Part shown: piece by piece, positions 47,440-56,566 of the stretch | Layout: every line of letters starts with the position of its first letter | Numbering within the stretch: position 1 is the first letter of the stretch | Assembly: GCF_000808535.1 (NCBI RefSeq) | Contig: NZ_JWLV01000012.1 | Location: forward strand, 124,001-188,000 | Reading direction: 5' to 3' | Source: Vibrio sinaloensis | Lineage (GTDB): Bacteria; Pseudomonadota; Gammaproteobacteria; Enterobacterales; Vibrionaceae | DNA length: 64,000 nt | The notes under the pieces: generated by a model | The model's database searches: none | What the model was told of the DNA's origin: nothing | What the model saw: the letters and a program-made list of their open reading frames with translations, nothing else | Position numbers and translations under genes: made by a program

Positions 47440-48780
47440 TTACCCTTCCTTCTCGATTTTATCTAGGCATTCACGAAGTAGTTCACCGTACTCGTACTTA
47501 CCAGGACAAACAAAGGTACACAATGCTACGTCTTCTTCATCTAGCTCTAGTACACCTAGTGCCGCTGCACTGTCAGTATCGCCAGCACATAGATCGCGAA
47601 GGAGCAAAGTAGGTTCCATATCTAGTGGCATTACGCGCTCGTAATTGCCGATTGGAACCATAGAACGATCACTACCATTAGTCGTTGTTGTCATGTTGAA
47701 CAACTGACCTTTAAAGATGTGACCAAGGAATGAGCGAGTTACCGAGAACTTGTTCTTACCAGGCATTGCCCAGCCAAACAGTTCCTTCTCACGGCCTTCA
47801 CGCAATACAGAAATCTGTACGTGGTAACGACCAAGGTAAGCGTGAGGACCAGTTGCATGAGTACCAGTTAGTACTGAACCAGAAATCACACGAACTTCAC
47901 CAGGCATCAACTCGTTGTCCGTGATGTCTTCTAGGCTAGCACCTATAGTCGTACGAACAAGACGAGGATTGTTCACTACTGGACCAGCCAGAGAAACAAC
48001 GCGATCAGTGTAAAGTTCGCCAGTTAGGAACAACTGACCAAACGCAATAACGTCTTGGTAGTTGATGCTCCACGCCACATTTTCTGCATTTACTGGGTAT
48101 AGGAAATGCATGTGGGTGCCAGCAAGACCTGCTGGGTGAGGGCCATCAAATACATGCTCTTCAACGTTGGATTGAGAAGAACGAGGAAGACTTTCGCCTG
48201 ATTTACATACGTAAACCTTGCCATCAGTCAGAGTTGAAAGCACATCTAAACCGGCAACGAACGCTTCTTGTTGTTCATTGATGATCAACTCAGGCTGTGC
48301 CGCTAGTGGATTAGTATCCATAGCAGTTACGAAGATAGCCTGTGTAGAAGACTCAATTGATGGAACCTTGCTGAACGGACGAGTACGTAAAGCAGTCCAA
48401 AGACCTGAATCAACTAACTGAGTTTTCACCGCTTCACGGTCAAGACTTGCTAGTTGGCCAGCTTCAAACTTATCGAACGTTACCTGCTCTTCGCCTGCCA
48501 CTTCAATCACAACAGATTGAAGGACACGCTTAGCGCCACGGTTAATTTCGATCACTTTACCAGCTGCTGGTGAAGTAAATTTGACCCCAGGATTCTTCTT
48601 GTCTTCAAAAAGAACTTGAGCTTTCTTTACTTCATCGCCTACGCGGACATGCATAGTAGGACGCATGCCGACGTACTCTTCGCCAAGCAAGGCGACTTTT
48701 TTGATGGTCTTACCATCATTAATCACCTGGGTAGGAGTTCCTGCGATAGGCAGGTCCAAACCCTTCTTTATTGTAATCAT
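47440..48780 (-). CDS. nqrA: Na+-NQR subunit A
   Basis: 446 residues from the ATG at 48778-48780 ([14 protein letters not shown]); four upstream in-frame codons are not used. Peripheral cytoplasmic subunit of the Na+ pump, related to RnfC but without its Fe-S clusters. First gene of nqrABCDEF-apbE-nqrM. The complex oxidises NADH, reduces ubiquinone and exports Na+. Confidence 0.98.
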   Translation of the reverse strand: MITIKKGLDLPIAGTPTQVINDGKTIKKVALLGEEYVGMRPTMHVRVGDEVKKAQVLFEDKKNPGVKFTSPAAGKVIEINRGAKRVLQSVVIEVAGEEQVTFDKFEAGQLASLDREAVKTQLVDSGLWTALRTRPFSKVPSIESSTQAIFVTAMDTNPLAAQPELIINEQQEAFVAGLDVLSTLTDGKVYVCKSGESLPRSSQSNVEEHVFDGPHPAGLAGTHMHFLYPVNAENVAWSINYQDVIAFGQLFLTGELYTDRVVSLAGPVVNNPRLVRTTIGASLEDITDNELMPGEVRVISGSVLTGTHATGPHAYLGRYHVQISVLREGREKELFGWAMPGKNKFSVTRSFLGHIFKGQLFNMTTTTNGSDRSMVPIGNYERVMPLDMEPTLLLRDLCAGDTDSAAALGVLELDEEDVALCTFVCPGKYEYGELLRECLDKIEKEG

Positions 48781-49180
48781 ACGCACTTGCACTACTTTTA
48801 TCGGGAAAAAGATTCTTTGATTGCGTAACTTTTAGACACGACACTAGTGTCCGGTTTTGGCATCGTTTCAAACACCAAAATCGCAACATCCTATTAAAAA
48901 CCTCGCTACAAGAAAACGGCGAGATTTATCAGGTGCGATAGTCTAGCATCTTTTGGGAAGTTGATGCCATGACCAATGCAGGTAATAAGGTAGATATTTC
49001 GAAGGATTTGAGTTTAAAAGGCTAAGGAATAGTCATAACTTTGAGCCATCGCACAAACCCCAATATCCACAAACTGAGCAATGTTTCTATCCATTCATAT
49101 CGTGAAACATTCTGAATTAAAACTAATCGGGCAGTTTATTTGTTTATACATTGTTAACACATGTACGCTGAACAGCCACT
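48781..49180 (-). promoter_or_regulatory. nqr upstream region: leader hairpin, palindrome and weak promoter
   Basis: About 400 bases without a supported gene between nqrA and the bolA terminator. Seen on the minus strand: a possible extended -10 (TGCTAGACT, 48940-48948), a CTCGC/GCGAG hairpin followed by U5 (48896-48923) that looks like an attenuator, and a perfect 12-bp palindrome GACACTAGTGTC at 48840-48851, 59 bases before the start codon. Their roles are inferred; I recognise no named regulator site. Confidence 0.45.
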
Positions 49181-49201
49181 AAAAAGGCAGCTCTCGCTGC
49201 C
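49181..49201 (-). terminator. Terminator after bolA
   Basis: Stem GGCAGC/GCTGCC with loop TCTC; U5 on the minus strand, just after the bolA stop. Confidence 0.85.
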
Positions 49202-49212
49202 CTTCTATCTCT

Positions 49213-49521
49213 CTACTTTGAACCACCTAAGCACATTGGGCTATCAGGTGCTAAACCGTTCTGTTCTTTCCATTCAGAGCTTGTGTAAGTATGAATCGAA
49301 AGAGCATGGATATGATTGGCTAACTCATCTGCGAGCACTTGATTGACAAGTCGATGACGGCCGATCAATCGAACGCCTTCAAATTTCTCACTCACGATGA
49401 TCACTTTGAAGTGACTTTCTGAACCTGGAGCAACATTGTGCATGTAGCTTTCATTAATAACTTTAAGGTACTCAGGCTCAAATTCTGTATGCAGTTTGGT
49501 TTCAATCACTTCTTCCAGCAT
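49213..49521 (-). CDS. bolA: BolA family protein
   Basis: 102 residues with the BolA fold: N-terminal [21 protein letters not shown], central [24 protein letters not shown] (about 36-59, with the conserved His and FEG), and [21 protein letters not shown]. BolA proteins pair with monothiol glutaredoxins in Fe-S handling and some act in transcription and morphology. Divergent from rlmG; close to yajG-ampG as in E. coli. Confidence 0.94.
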   Translation of the reverse strand: MLEEVIETKLHTEFEPEYLKVINESYMHNVAPGSESHFKVIIVSEKFEGVRLIGRHRLVNQVLADELANHIHALSIHTYTSSEWKEQNGLAPDSPMCLGGSK

Positions 49522-49659
49522 TGTGTGTCACCATCTAATTATGAACAGTGTTAAAGAACAGATAATAATCGCACTCACCGTAAAGCAAAAGGTTTTAGTT
49601 TCCTGTTTGCTTAGCATCTGCGACAATTTAGCCACTGTTTATTAGCTAATTACTCAATT

Positions 49660-50790
49660 ATGAAAACTGAGCTTACGTTACATCAGCGCACCCTTTCTCT
49701 CCATCGATTCCCTAAACGAAACAACGAAACCCTTCAAGCATGGGATGCTGGCGACGAATATCTCATCAATCATGTTGAAGAATTAGCTCTTGCTCATGAC
49801 CAGAATGTATTGATTCTTAATGATCATTTTGGCGCATTAAGTTGTTGGTTCTCACAAAGACACCAGGTGACGATGATGAGTGACTCGTTCATTTCACATC
49901 AAGCAACGTTGGCCAATCTAGAACAAAATCAATGTAACCCAATCACGATGGCTTCAACGTTTGATCCGATTCCTAAAGATGTTGATCTTGTTTTGATGCA
50001 ATTGCCAAAAAGCAATCGTCATCTCATCTGGCTGTTAACGCAATTAAGGCTCGCTCTACCAGCCGATGTGCCCGTTATTGCGGTTAACAAAGCCAAAGAG
50101 ATCCATACCTCGACGTTAAAACTGTTCGAAAAATATTTGGGGGCGACGACAACTTCCCTCGCTTGGAAAAAACATCGCTTAGTCTTTGCCAACGCCAATT
50201 CACTAAAGGCTTTGGATGTTGAGCCATTTACCTCGTGGCAAGTCGAAGAACACGATATTCAGCTTGATAACTTACCAAACGTTTATTCCGGAGAGAGTCT
50301 CGATCTCGGCGCCCGTTTTATGTTGCCTAATCTACCGACAGGACTTGGCAACAAGCGAGTGATTGATCTCGGCTGTGGCAATGGGGTGTTATCCGTGAAG
50401 CTTGCGCAGCTCAATCCTGACATCACGCTGACCTGTGTTGACGAAAGCTTTATGGCAACACACTCGGCGCAGCGTAATCTAGACAAGAATGTTCCAAACG
50501 GAACAAATGCCAAATGTCTAACCAACAACTGTTTAGATGGATTTGAAGCCCACAGCGCCGATCTTGTCGTTTGCAATCCACCTTTTCATCAACAACAAGC
50601 CATTACCGATCATATCGCTTGGCAAATGTTCTGTGATGCAAAGCATGTTCTCAGTACTGGTGGGCAATTATTAGTTATCGGTAACCGTCACCTCGGCTAC
50701 GATGGAAAGTTAGCAAGGCTGTTTGGTAAGTCGAACGTTAAGCAAGTTGCGGCAAACAAGAAATTTGTTATTTTACAAGCAACTAAATAG
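49660..50790 (+). CDS. rlmG: 23S rRNA m2G1835 methyltransferase RlmG
   Basis: 376 residues with two MTase-like halves. The N-terminal half (RFPKRNNETLQAWDAGDEYL, VLILNDHFGALSCWF) is a degenerate domain; the C-terminal half has the SAM site VIDLGCGNGVLSV (about 235-247) and catalytic NPPFHQQ (about 306-312). Similarity is closest to RlmG, compared with RsmC of the same family, by the HTSTLKLFEKYLGATTTSLAWKK block. An intrinsic hairpin is not seen after it; yajG starts 50 bases downstream. Confidence 0.9.
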   Translation: MKTELTLHQRTLSLHRFPKRNNETLQAWDAGDEYLINHVEELALAHDQNVLILNDHFGALSCWFSQRHQVTMMSDSFISHQATLANLEQNQCNPITMASTFDPIPKDVDLVLMQLPKSNRHLIWLLTQLRLALPADVPVIAVNKAKEIHTSTLKLFEKYLGATTTSLAWKKHRLVFANANSLKALDVEPFTSWQVEEHDIQLDNLPNVYSGESLDLGARFMLPNLPTGLGNKRVIDLGCGNGVLSVKLAQLNPDITLTCVDESFMATHSAQRNLDKNVPNGTNAKCLTNNCLDGFEAHSADLVVCNPPFHQQQAITDHIAWQMFCDAKHVLSTGGQLLVIGNRHLGYDGKLARLFGKSNVKQVAANKKFVILQATK

Positions 50791-50840
50791 TTCACTATCC
50801 TAACTCTAGGATTATAGAGTTTCGAATAAAGGAAATTACA

Positions 50841-51410
50841 ATGAGAAAACTGGTTTTAGCCGCATCAATGGCACTTCTCACTGCGTGCGCAGCTCCTCAA
50901 CAAGAACAGATCAACTTTATGCCAAAAGCGGTATTGAGTAATGGTGATCTCGTTCAAGATGCGACATTTAGCTTGACCAGCAAGGATGTTCGCTCAGCAC
51001 AATACGTCGCACTCGTTGACAGTGGCCGTTCTAACATTGAACCAATTCATTCAAAGCAGAACGTACGTATTTCGATCGAAAATGCCCTACTCGAACAGTT
51101 CCAGTCACAAGGGTTTAGAAACACAGTAACCAGCGAAAACAGCATTCAGATTGAAGTGCAAGAAGCGTTGGTATCGGTAAAACACACCATCATGGAAAAC
51201 GAAATGGATGGTAAAGTGGTGATCGAAATTACTGCAGAAAACCCACAAGGCAAATTAGTTAAGACATACACGGGGACTGCGAAGCGTACTGGCGCGTTGA
51301 GTGCGTCTAACGAAGATATCGAAGTCGTTCTTTCAGATGTCGTCAACCTAGTGTTACAAGAAGTGGCGAATGATCGTGAGCTGCAAAACTACATGCAGGA
51401 GCGTTTCTAA
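50841..51410 (+). CDS. yajG: YajG family lipoprotein
   Basis: 189 residues; signal peptide with lipobox LLTAC (Cys16) predicts a lipoprotein. The mature part is a mixed alpha/beta domain beginning with a proline/glutamine linker. E. coli yajG lies upstream of ampG beside bolA, the same order as here. Function unknown. The AAGGAAA site precedes the ATG; its stop overlaps the next start (TAATG). Confidence 0.82.
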   Translation: MRKLVLAASMALLTACAAPQQEQINFMPKAVLSNGDLVQDATFSLTSKDVRSAQYVALVDSGRSNIEPIHSKQNVRISIENALLEQFQSQGFRNTVTSENSIQIEVQEALVSVKHTIMENEMDGKVVIEITAENPQGKLVKTYTGTAKRTGALSASNEDIEVVLSDVVNLVLQEVANDRELQNYMQERF

Positions 51411-51955
51411 TGGGAAAATTTGCGATAGCCTCTTTAGCGCTTTTTACTAGCTTGGCGTTTGCTGGCCCTAAAGTCGAATTTGGTACCACAATGGGGTCGT
51501 TTACCATTGAACTGAACGAAGAACGTGCACCAATTACAGTAAAGAATTTTATTCGTTACGTTGAAGATGGCAGCTATGTCGGTACTCAATTCCACCGCGT
51601 TATCCCAGGCTTTATGGCTCAAGGTGGTGGTTTTGATAAAGAGATGAACATGGTACCAACGTACGCACCAATTAAAAACGAAGCGTCAAACGGTTTGAAG
51701 AACCAAGCGGCTACCGTTGCAATGGCTCGTACCAACGATCCAAATTCGGCCACTCGCCAATTCTTCATTAATTTCGTCGACAACAACTTCCTCGACTATG
51801 ATCAACGCCCACCGGGTTACGCCGTATTTGGTAAAGTCACTGACGGGTTCAATATCATTCAAGACATGAGCCAAAAACGCACTCATTCGGTTGGACGTTA
51901 TCGTGATGTACCTGTTGAACCTATCATCATCACCAGCGCAACTCTCATTCGTTAA
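51410..51955 (+). CDS. Periplasmic cyclophilin-type peptidyl-prolyl isomerase
   Basis: 181 residues with a signal peptide (MGKFAIASLALFTSLAFA) and a cyclophilin domain: TQFHRVIPGFMAQGGG (about 60-75, catalytic Arg), ATRQFFINFVDN (about 104-115) and PGYAVFGKVTDG. The signal peptide makes it PpiA-like; relatives without one are PpiB. Inserted between yajG and ampG and coupled to yajG. Confidence 0.9.
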   Translation: MGKFAIASLALFTSLAFAGPKVEFGTTMGSFTIELNEERAPITVKNFIRYVEDGSYVGTQFHRVIPGFMAQGGGFDKEMNMVPTYAPIKNEASNGLKNQAATVAMARTNDPNSATRQFFINFVDNNFLDYDQRPPGYAVFGKVTDGFNIIQDMSQKRTHSVGRYRDVPVEPIIITSATLIR

Positions 51956-52025
51956 GCTCTCACAAAAGATAGGCTCTCGATAGTCCTTGAGCCTATCCAC
52001 TCTACATTCTTAAAAGGATTTGCGT

Positions 52026-53417
52026 ATGTCTTCTGACTCCCCTTCCATGACTTGGCGAGAAACCATTCAAAGCTATATGGACAAGCGGCTACTTTGGGTG
52101 TTTATGCTCGGCTGTTCGAGTGGTTTCCCTTGGGTACTTATTGGTTCAAACATGTCAGGCTGGCTGAAAGATGCCGGATTAACTCGCGCTGCAATCGGCT
52201 ACTTTGGCAGTGTGTTTGCCGTGTATGCCATTAACTTTCTTTGGGCTCCACTTGTCGACCGTGTCCGCTTACCTCTTTTACACTCCTTTTTAGGTCAACG
52301 TCGTAGCTGGATTTTCTTGTGTCAATCTATCGTTCTGATTTGCACACTCTTTATTGCTGGTGTCGATCCTTCTCAGAACTTGATGCTAACGTCGATGCTT
52401 GCACTTGGCATTGCAATCTCTTCTGCGACCCAAGATATTGCCATTGACGCTTTTCGTATTGATAGTTTCCCAAAATCTGAGCCTTCAAAATTGCCTCAAG
52501 CCTCTGCCATGGCGGTCGTTGGATGGTGGACAGGCTATTCGCTGCCAGGTTACATCGCCTTTATTAATGCAGATGCGATCGGTTGGAATGGTGTTTACTA
52601 CGGCATGGCGGCCATTGTTGGTTTACTGATGATCTTTACGCTGCTAGTTGGCGAACCCAAGACCCATCGCGCGTCGCTGCAAGCGGAAGCTGAGAAACGT
52701 CATAGCCAAGTTGTTGGGAATAAAGTGCTTGCATGGATCACCGTAACGGTTGTCGAACCTTTCCTTGATTTCTTTAAGAGAAATGGTTTTCGTGTGGCTC
52801 TCACTCTGTTGTTGTTTGTTTTCCTATTCAAAATTGGTGAAGCATTCCTTGGTCGTATGTCGATCACCTTCTATAAAGAGATCGGTTTCTCCAACGAGCA
52901 AATCGGCTACTATTCGAAACTGATCGGCTGGGGTCTCACCATTCTATTCACGTTAATCGGCAGTATGGTCAACGTGAAGTTCGGAATTGTCCGTGGTTTG
53001 ATGATTGGTGGTATCGCAATGGCATCAAGCAATCTCATGTTTGCTTGGATGGCGAAAGTTGGACCTAATGAACAGCTCTTCTTAGCGACCTTAGTCGTGG
53101 ATAACTTTACCTCTGCATTTTCGACCGTGGCGTTTGTCTCCTTCCTGACAGTGGTAACAGGACAAGCCTTCTCAGCAACACAGTATGCCTTGCTTGCTTC
53201 ACTCGGTAACTTTGGCCGAACAACTCTCGCCTCTTTCTCTGGTGAGTTGGTCGATTACCTCAATGATTGGTCAATGTTCTTTATCTTGACCGCGGTAATG
53301 GTCATTCCAAGTTTGTTAATGCTCTACTCGCTGCGACACTATTTCTCGGACATGTTGGATAAAGCACGCAAGCGTGACGCCGAAGAGCCGGCGCAAAGGG
53401 AAACAACCGAATCATAA
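52026..53417 (+). CDS. ampG: Muropeptide permease AmpG
   Basis: 463 residues from the ATG at 52026 (AAGGA site). MFS transporter with about 12-14 helices that imports GlcNAc-anhydro-MurNAc peptides for cell-wall recycling; it therefore influences AmpR-type beta-lactamase induction where such genes exist. GCSSGFPWVLIGSNMSGWLK (about 29-48), SATQDIAIDAFRID and FVSFLTVVTG are family features. Last gene of the rlmG-yajG-cyclophilin-ampG run. Confidence 0.92.
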   Translation: MSSDSPSMTWRETIQSYMDKRLLWVFMLGCSSGFPWVLIGSNMSGWLKDAGLTRAAIGYFGSVFAVYAINFLWAPLVDRVRLPLLHSFLGQRRSWIFLCQSIVLICTLFIAGVDPSQNLMLTSMLALGIAISSATQDIAIDAFRIDSFPKSEPSKLPQASAMAVVGWWTGYSLPGYIAFINADAIGWNGVYYGMAAIVGLLMIFTLLVGEPKTHRASLQAEAEKRHSQVVGNKVLAWITVTVVEPFLDFFKRNGFRVALTLLLFVFLFKIGEAFLGRMSITFYKEIGFSNEQIGYYSKLIGWGLTILFTLIGSMVNVKFGIVRGLMIGGIAMASSNLMFAWMAKVGPNEQLFLATLVVDNFTSAFSTVAFVSFLTVVTGQAFSATQYALLASLGNFGRTTLASFSGELVDYLNDWSMFFILTAVMVIPSLLMLYSLRHYFSDMLDKARKRDAEEPAQRETTES

Positions 53418-53421
53418 ACGT

Positions 53422-53453
53422 AAAAAAGGCTTGGATCTCCAAGCCTTTTTTTT
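53422..53453. terminator. Bidirectional terminator between ampG and the chrR-like gene
   Basis: Stem GGCTTGG/CCAAGCC flanked by A6 and T8; serves both convergent genes. Confidence 0.92.
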
Positions 53454-53468
53454 GTTCGTAGCAAAGGA

Positions 53469-54134
53469 TTACGGGTACATCCCCTTGCCAAACATGTTGA
53501 ACAGACGCGCGACGCCTTGAGTGAATATCATTGGCTCGGTGAGCACAGCCAAGCACAAACAATCTTCCCCTGGTTTAGTAAATGGGCTGTGTTTGATGGA
53601 AGCATCCTTAACTAGATAGTCCCCCACTTCGTAGTGACCATCTTCATCACTAAAGCCCCCATGCAGTACTAGGGTAGACTCAATGCCTTTGTGCGTGTGT
53701 TGAGGGATTTGGACGTCTTCAGCAATGTACATCAAATTGACACGACATGAATCTGCGATCTCAATCGGCGCACTAAACACTTTACCGCCGTAGCTTTTCC
53801 AATCACCAATTTGGTCACTAAAACGTCCTAGAGCTCTTGGCAGCATAAACGTCTTGTTATTTACAGTGATCGGTTTTGCTTGCGGAGGCGCACGGAATGG
53901 TTCGCTGTTTTGCTCTAACGTCACAATTTGAGCGAACATGTCATCAAAGTTGTCTGGGGTTTGCTCAATCGAAGCGTGGCTCAGTGCTTCACCACACTTC
54001 TGCTCTGCAAGCGCAACTTTGCGTTTGCACTGCGGGCAAGACTCTAGGTGTATAGCGACGGTAAACGCCGTCACCTCGTCCAACGAACCTTCAACGTAGG
54101 CTTGTAAAATATCGCTTTGTGGGTGATAACTCAT
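53469..54134 (-). CDS. ChrR-family zinc anti-sigma factor with cupin domain
   Basis: 221 residues. N-terminal zinc-binding anti-sigma domain with HLESCPQC (H-x3-C-x2-C, about 30-37), then a C-terminal cupin domain (about 110-205) with HTHKGIESTLVLHGGF and GDYLVKD, a second metal site. In Rhodobacter, ChrR holds its sigma factor until singlet oxygen or peroxides appear. Its ATG overlaps the sigma gene stop (ATGA), the standard arrangement. Confidence 0.92.
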   Translation of the reverse strand: MSYHPQSDILQAYVEGSLDEVTAFTVAIHLESCPQCKRKVALAEQKCGEALSHASIEQTPDNFDDMFAQIVTLEQNSEPFRAPPQAKPITVNNKTFMLPRALGRFSDQIGDWKSYGGKVFSAPIEIADSCRVNLMYIAEDVQIPQHTHKGIESTLVLHGGFSDEDGHYEVGDYLVKDASIKHSPFTKPGEDCLCLAVLTEPMIFTQGVARLFNMFGKGMYP

Positions 54135-54715
54135 AACTTATCCGCCTCTATTGAAATTCGTAGTTTTTCGACAGCAAGTCTAAGTCGTGACTTTACTGTC
54201 CCCAAAGGTATATCAAGCATGTCCGCGACTTGCTGATGGGGCAAGTCTTCCAGGTAGACCGCTTGTACCACCTTTCTTTGTGCTTCAGGCAAAGTATCGA
54301 GGAACTTAACCACCTGCTCTTTCATCCTGTCAGCTTCGGGAGAGTAATGCTCTACCATATCAGGTGGGCAATAATCATTTGGCCAAATATCTTCTGAGTG
54401 GATATGCTGATCACGTCCTTTTTGTCTGCGTAACATATCAAAACAGAGATTCCTCGCTATGGTAAAAATCCATGTAGATAAAGAGCTTTTCTCACTGTTA
54501 AACAGAGCACTTTTCTGCCAGACCGTGGCGAGCGTTTCCTGCACCATCTCCATCGCGACTTGCTCATTACCGACGTGGCGATAAGTGAACTGCTTCAAGC
54601 GAGGAGAAAAGTGTTTAAAAACTAATGCGAACGCCTGCTTGTCTTGTTGTTTAACGCGCTCCATACACGAAGCCCAATCGGATTTCGAAAAGTTTTGCGT
54701 GTCCACGTTGCTCAT
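54131..54715 (-). CDS. ECF sigma factor, RpoE/ECF11-like
   Basis: 194 residues from the ATG at 54713-54715 (AAAGGA site); a GTG at 54745 is possible. Region 2 (LVFKHFSPRLKQFTYRH, MEMVQETLATVWQ, STWIFTIARNLCFDMLRR) and region 4 (LPEAQRKVVQAVYLEDLPHQ, LDIPLGTVKSRLRLAVEKL) are complete. Pairing with a ChrR-type anti-sigma marks the ECF11 group, which in other bacteria controls photo-oxidative stress genes. Preceded by a LonSB-domain gene. Confidence 0.92.
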   Translation of the reverse strand: MSNVDTQNFSKSDWASCMERVKQQDKQAFALVFKHFSPRLKQFTYRHVGNEQVAMEMVQETLATVWQKSALFNSEKSSLSTWIFTIARNLCFDMLRRQKGRDQHIHSEDIWPNDYCPPDMVEHYSPEADRMKEQVVKFLDTLPEAQRKVVQAVYLEDLPHQQVADMLDIPLGTVKSRLRLAVEKLRISIEADKL

Positions 54716-54753
54716 TCGACTGTCCTTTGCACCCTTAAGATTCACTTTCTACG

Positions 54754-55353
54754 TTAAAGCCGAGTGTCGAGATCACTTTGCTCGTCATTTATTAACGCTC
54801 GGCTCAAGTACTCTATTGTTACCGTACAATCTAACTCTAATGCAAGGAGGTCAAATTGCTTATTTGACAAGGGGAGAATTTCTAACCAACGCTGGCTAAC
54901 CCAACATTCATCATCAAAAAATTTCTGTTCGTACAGCTCATCTAATTGTTCAAACTGAGCATAAACTTGCTGCAGTTGCTGACTGAGCGATGCCCCCTGC
55001 TTCGAAAGCGGCATTAAAGGCCAGTTTGCCAACGGCTCTATCTTTGCAAAGCGCAGCCCATCGTGCTCTGTTCTCACTTTTCGTATCATGAAGCGATGAA
55101 GACCAGTGACAGTGATCCCCAACAAACCATCGTCCAGCTGCTCAAAGTCGACGATTTTGACCAAGGTTCCGACTACTGACAACTCACTGTTCTCTGCGCT
55201 CGCCTGCTTTTGGAACAAGCAGATACCAAACGTGCCATCGCCTTTCAACGCCTCAACGACCAACCGTTTGTACCTTGCTTCAAACACCCTTAAGCGCATT
55301 TTACCTTCGGGTAAAACTATAGAACTTAGCGGGAACAGCATTACTTCTTGCAT
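54754..55353 (-). CDS. Lon protease substrate-binding-domain protein
   Basis: 199 residues from the ATG at 55351-55353 (AGGAA site); seven codons further upstream are open. LonSB/COG2802 fold only: MLFPLSSIVLPEGKMRLRVFEARYKRLVVEA (about 5-35) and a helical C-terminal half; no protease or ATPase domain, so it is not Lon. Role unknown. As first gene of the three-gene run with the ECF sigma and ChrR, it is likely co-regulated by that sigma factor (inference). Confidence 0.82.
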   Translation of the reverse strand: MQEVMLFPLSSIVLPEGKMRLRVFEARYKRLVVEALKGDGTFGICLFQKQASAENSELSVVGTLVKIVDFEQLDDGLLGITVTGLHRFMIRKVRTEHDGLRFAKIEPLANWPLMPLSKQGASLSQQLQQVYAQFEQLDELYEQKFFDDECWVSQRWLEILPLSNKQFDLLALELDCTVTIEYLSRALINDEQSDLDTRL

Positions 55354-55385
55354 CAACTTAATTCCTGTAAACATTTTAATTACAG

Positions 55386-55411
55386 GTACGCAACGTATTT
55401 AAGAAAGATCA
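55386..55411 (-). promoter_or_regulatory. Candidate ECF sigma promoter of the LonSB-sigma-chrR operon
   Basis: On the minus strand TGATCT (55406-55411), 15 bases, then CGTAC (55386-55390). TGATC...CGTA is the type of promoter used by ECF11 sigma factors. It lies about 33 bases upstream of the first start codon, so the operon could be self-activated. Confidence 0.5.
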
Positions 55412-55431
55412 GCGAAACAATCAATTGAACA

Positions 55432-55467
55432 TGTGATAACCATCAAATAAAAGTGAAGCGTTTGCGT
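55432..55467 (+). promoter_or_regulatory. CRP-like site and PurR/LacI-type operator upstream of the Tsx-like gene
   Basis: TGTGATAACCATCAAA (55432-55447) matches 9 of 10 CRP consensus bases. AGTGAAGCGTTTGCGT (55452-55467) matches 10 of 11 fixed bases of the PurR box. Further CytR-like half-sites (ATGCAAC at 55491, GTTGCA at 55577) follow. E. coli tsx is controlled by CRP and CytR, so this layout fits a nucleoside channel. The remaining bases of this 340-base gap show no gene. Confidence 0.5.
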
Positions 55468-55697
55468 AATCGTTACCCCTAACATTTTTTATGCAACTAA
55501 TATTTAGTTCCGTTACATGGCAACTTTTAACTTGTTAATGAGATCTAGATCGCTCGTTTTAGATTTTTTTACATGCGTTGCACATGGTTTTTGAGATTTT
55601 TGTCGATATTATGCAGCCCCATAAAGCACAACAAAGAGTGTGCACTTAAACAAATATCCAATGAATAATTGAATTAACAAACATAGAGAGTTCCACT

Positions 55698-56456
55698 ATG
55701 CGTAAATCACTTCTAGCTCTTGGTGTTGTGGCAGCAGTATCAGCAGTACCAGCTCAAGCAGAGTATCTTTTCGGTTTTGGTAGCATGTATGCAGACTACC
55801 AAGTTTGGAATCACGGCATCGGTAACGATGATTCCAACTTCGGTCAAGAAATCTCAGAGCGTAACCAAGCTGTAATCGGTATCGAAGGCGGTGCGGTGTT
55901 CGATTGGGGTCAGATCTACGGCTTCTACGATTACGAAGGTGTGGATCGTGCTGGCGACGACCGCGGCGCTTCAACTAAAGGTACTATCCACTACAACCTA
56001 ACTGAATCAGGCGTATCGCTTTACGCACAGGTATACAATACTGATAAAGATAAAGGCCCAGTGCTTCACGAACAAAACCGTGTTCTAGGTCTAGGTTACA
56101 CTGGTCTTAAAGGTGATAACTGGGGCTTCACTCCATTCTTGGGTGCTCACCAGATCAACACAGAAGGCGGTATCAGCGGTAACAACGGTGGTATGCTAGG
56201 CTGGGTTGGTTACTACAATACTGACATCGCGGGTCAGAACTTTACCTTCTCTACTTGGGGTGAATATGAATTCGCTCGTAACGATGAGTATGCGGATATT
56301 CAGGGTGGCAATTACGGTCTTAACGGTAGCGTAAACGCAATGTGGAACTTCCACAAAGATTGGTCTGCCGGCGTTCTTTACCGCTACACAGTGAACAAGC
56401 TAGCTCGCGAAGGTTACGAAGATCTAGTAATTTACCGCGTTCAATACAACTTCTAA
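55698..56456 (+). CDS. Tsx-like nucleoside-specific channel-forming outer-membrane protein
   Basis: 252 residues with a signal peptide ending VPAQA-EYLFGFG. The rest is alternating beta-strands rich in Gly and aromatics, ending YRVQYNF with the terminal Phe of outer-membrane barrels. Layout suggests the Tsx/OmpK superfamily, but the sequence differs clearly from the Vibrio OmpK phage receptor, so substrate and name are uncertain. Upstream CRP and LacI-type sites support nucleoside-related control. AGAGAG precedes the ATG; own terminator. Confidence 0.7.
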   Translation: MRKSLLALGVVAAVSAVPAQAEYLFGFGSMYADYQVWNHGIGNDDSNFGQEISERNQAVIGIEGGAVFDWGQIYGFYDYEGVDRAGDDRGASTKGTIHYNLTESGVSLYAQVYNTDKDKGPVLHEQNRVLGLGYTGLKGDNWGFTPFLGAHQINTEGGISGNNGGMLGWVGYYNTDIAGQNFTFSTWGEYEFARNDEYADIQGGNYGLNGSVNAMWNFHKDWSAGVLYRYTVNKLAREGYEDLVIYRVQYNF

Positions 56457-56475
56457 GACGAGAAGTGACAAGATT

Positions 56476-56503
56476 AAAAATGGCACCTTCGGGTGCCATT
56501 TTT
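56476..56503 (+). terminator. Terminator after the Tsx-like gene
   Basis: Twelve-base-pair stem AAAAATGGCACC/GGTGCCATTTTT closed by a TTCG tetraloop, 20 bases after the stop. Confidence 0.93.
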
Positions 56504-56566
56504 ATTGGCTTTCTCTTTTGATCACTTTATCCTCTTGGCCATCCCCTCTATTGCCAGAGAATTAAG

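Noticed and set aside
49161-49346. 61-codon plus-strand frame over the bolA terminator and bolA 3' end
   Set aside because: Antisense shadow of bolA; spans the terminator hairpin.
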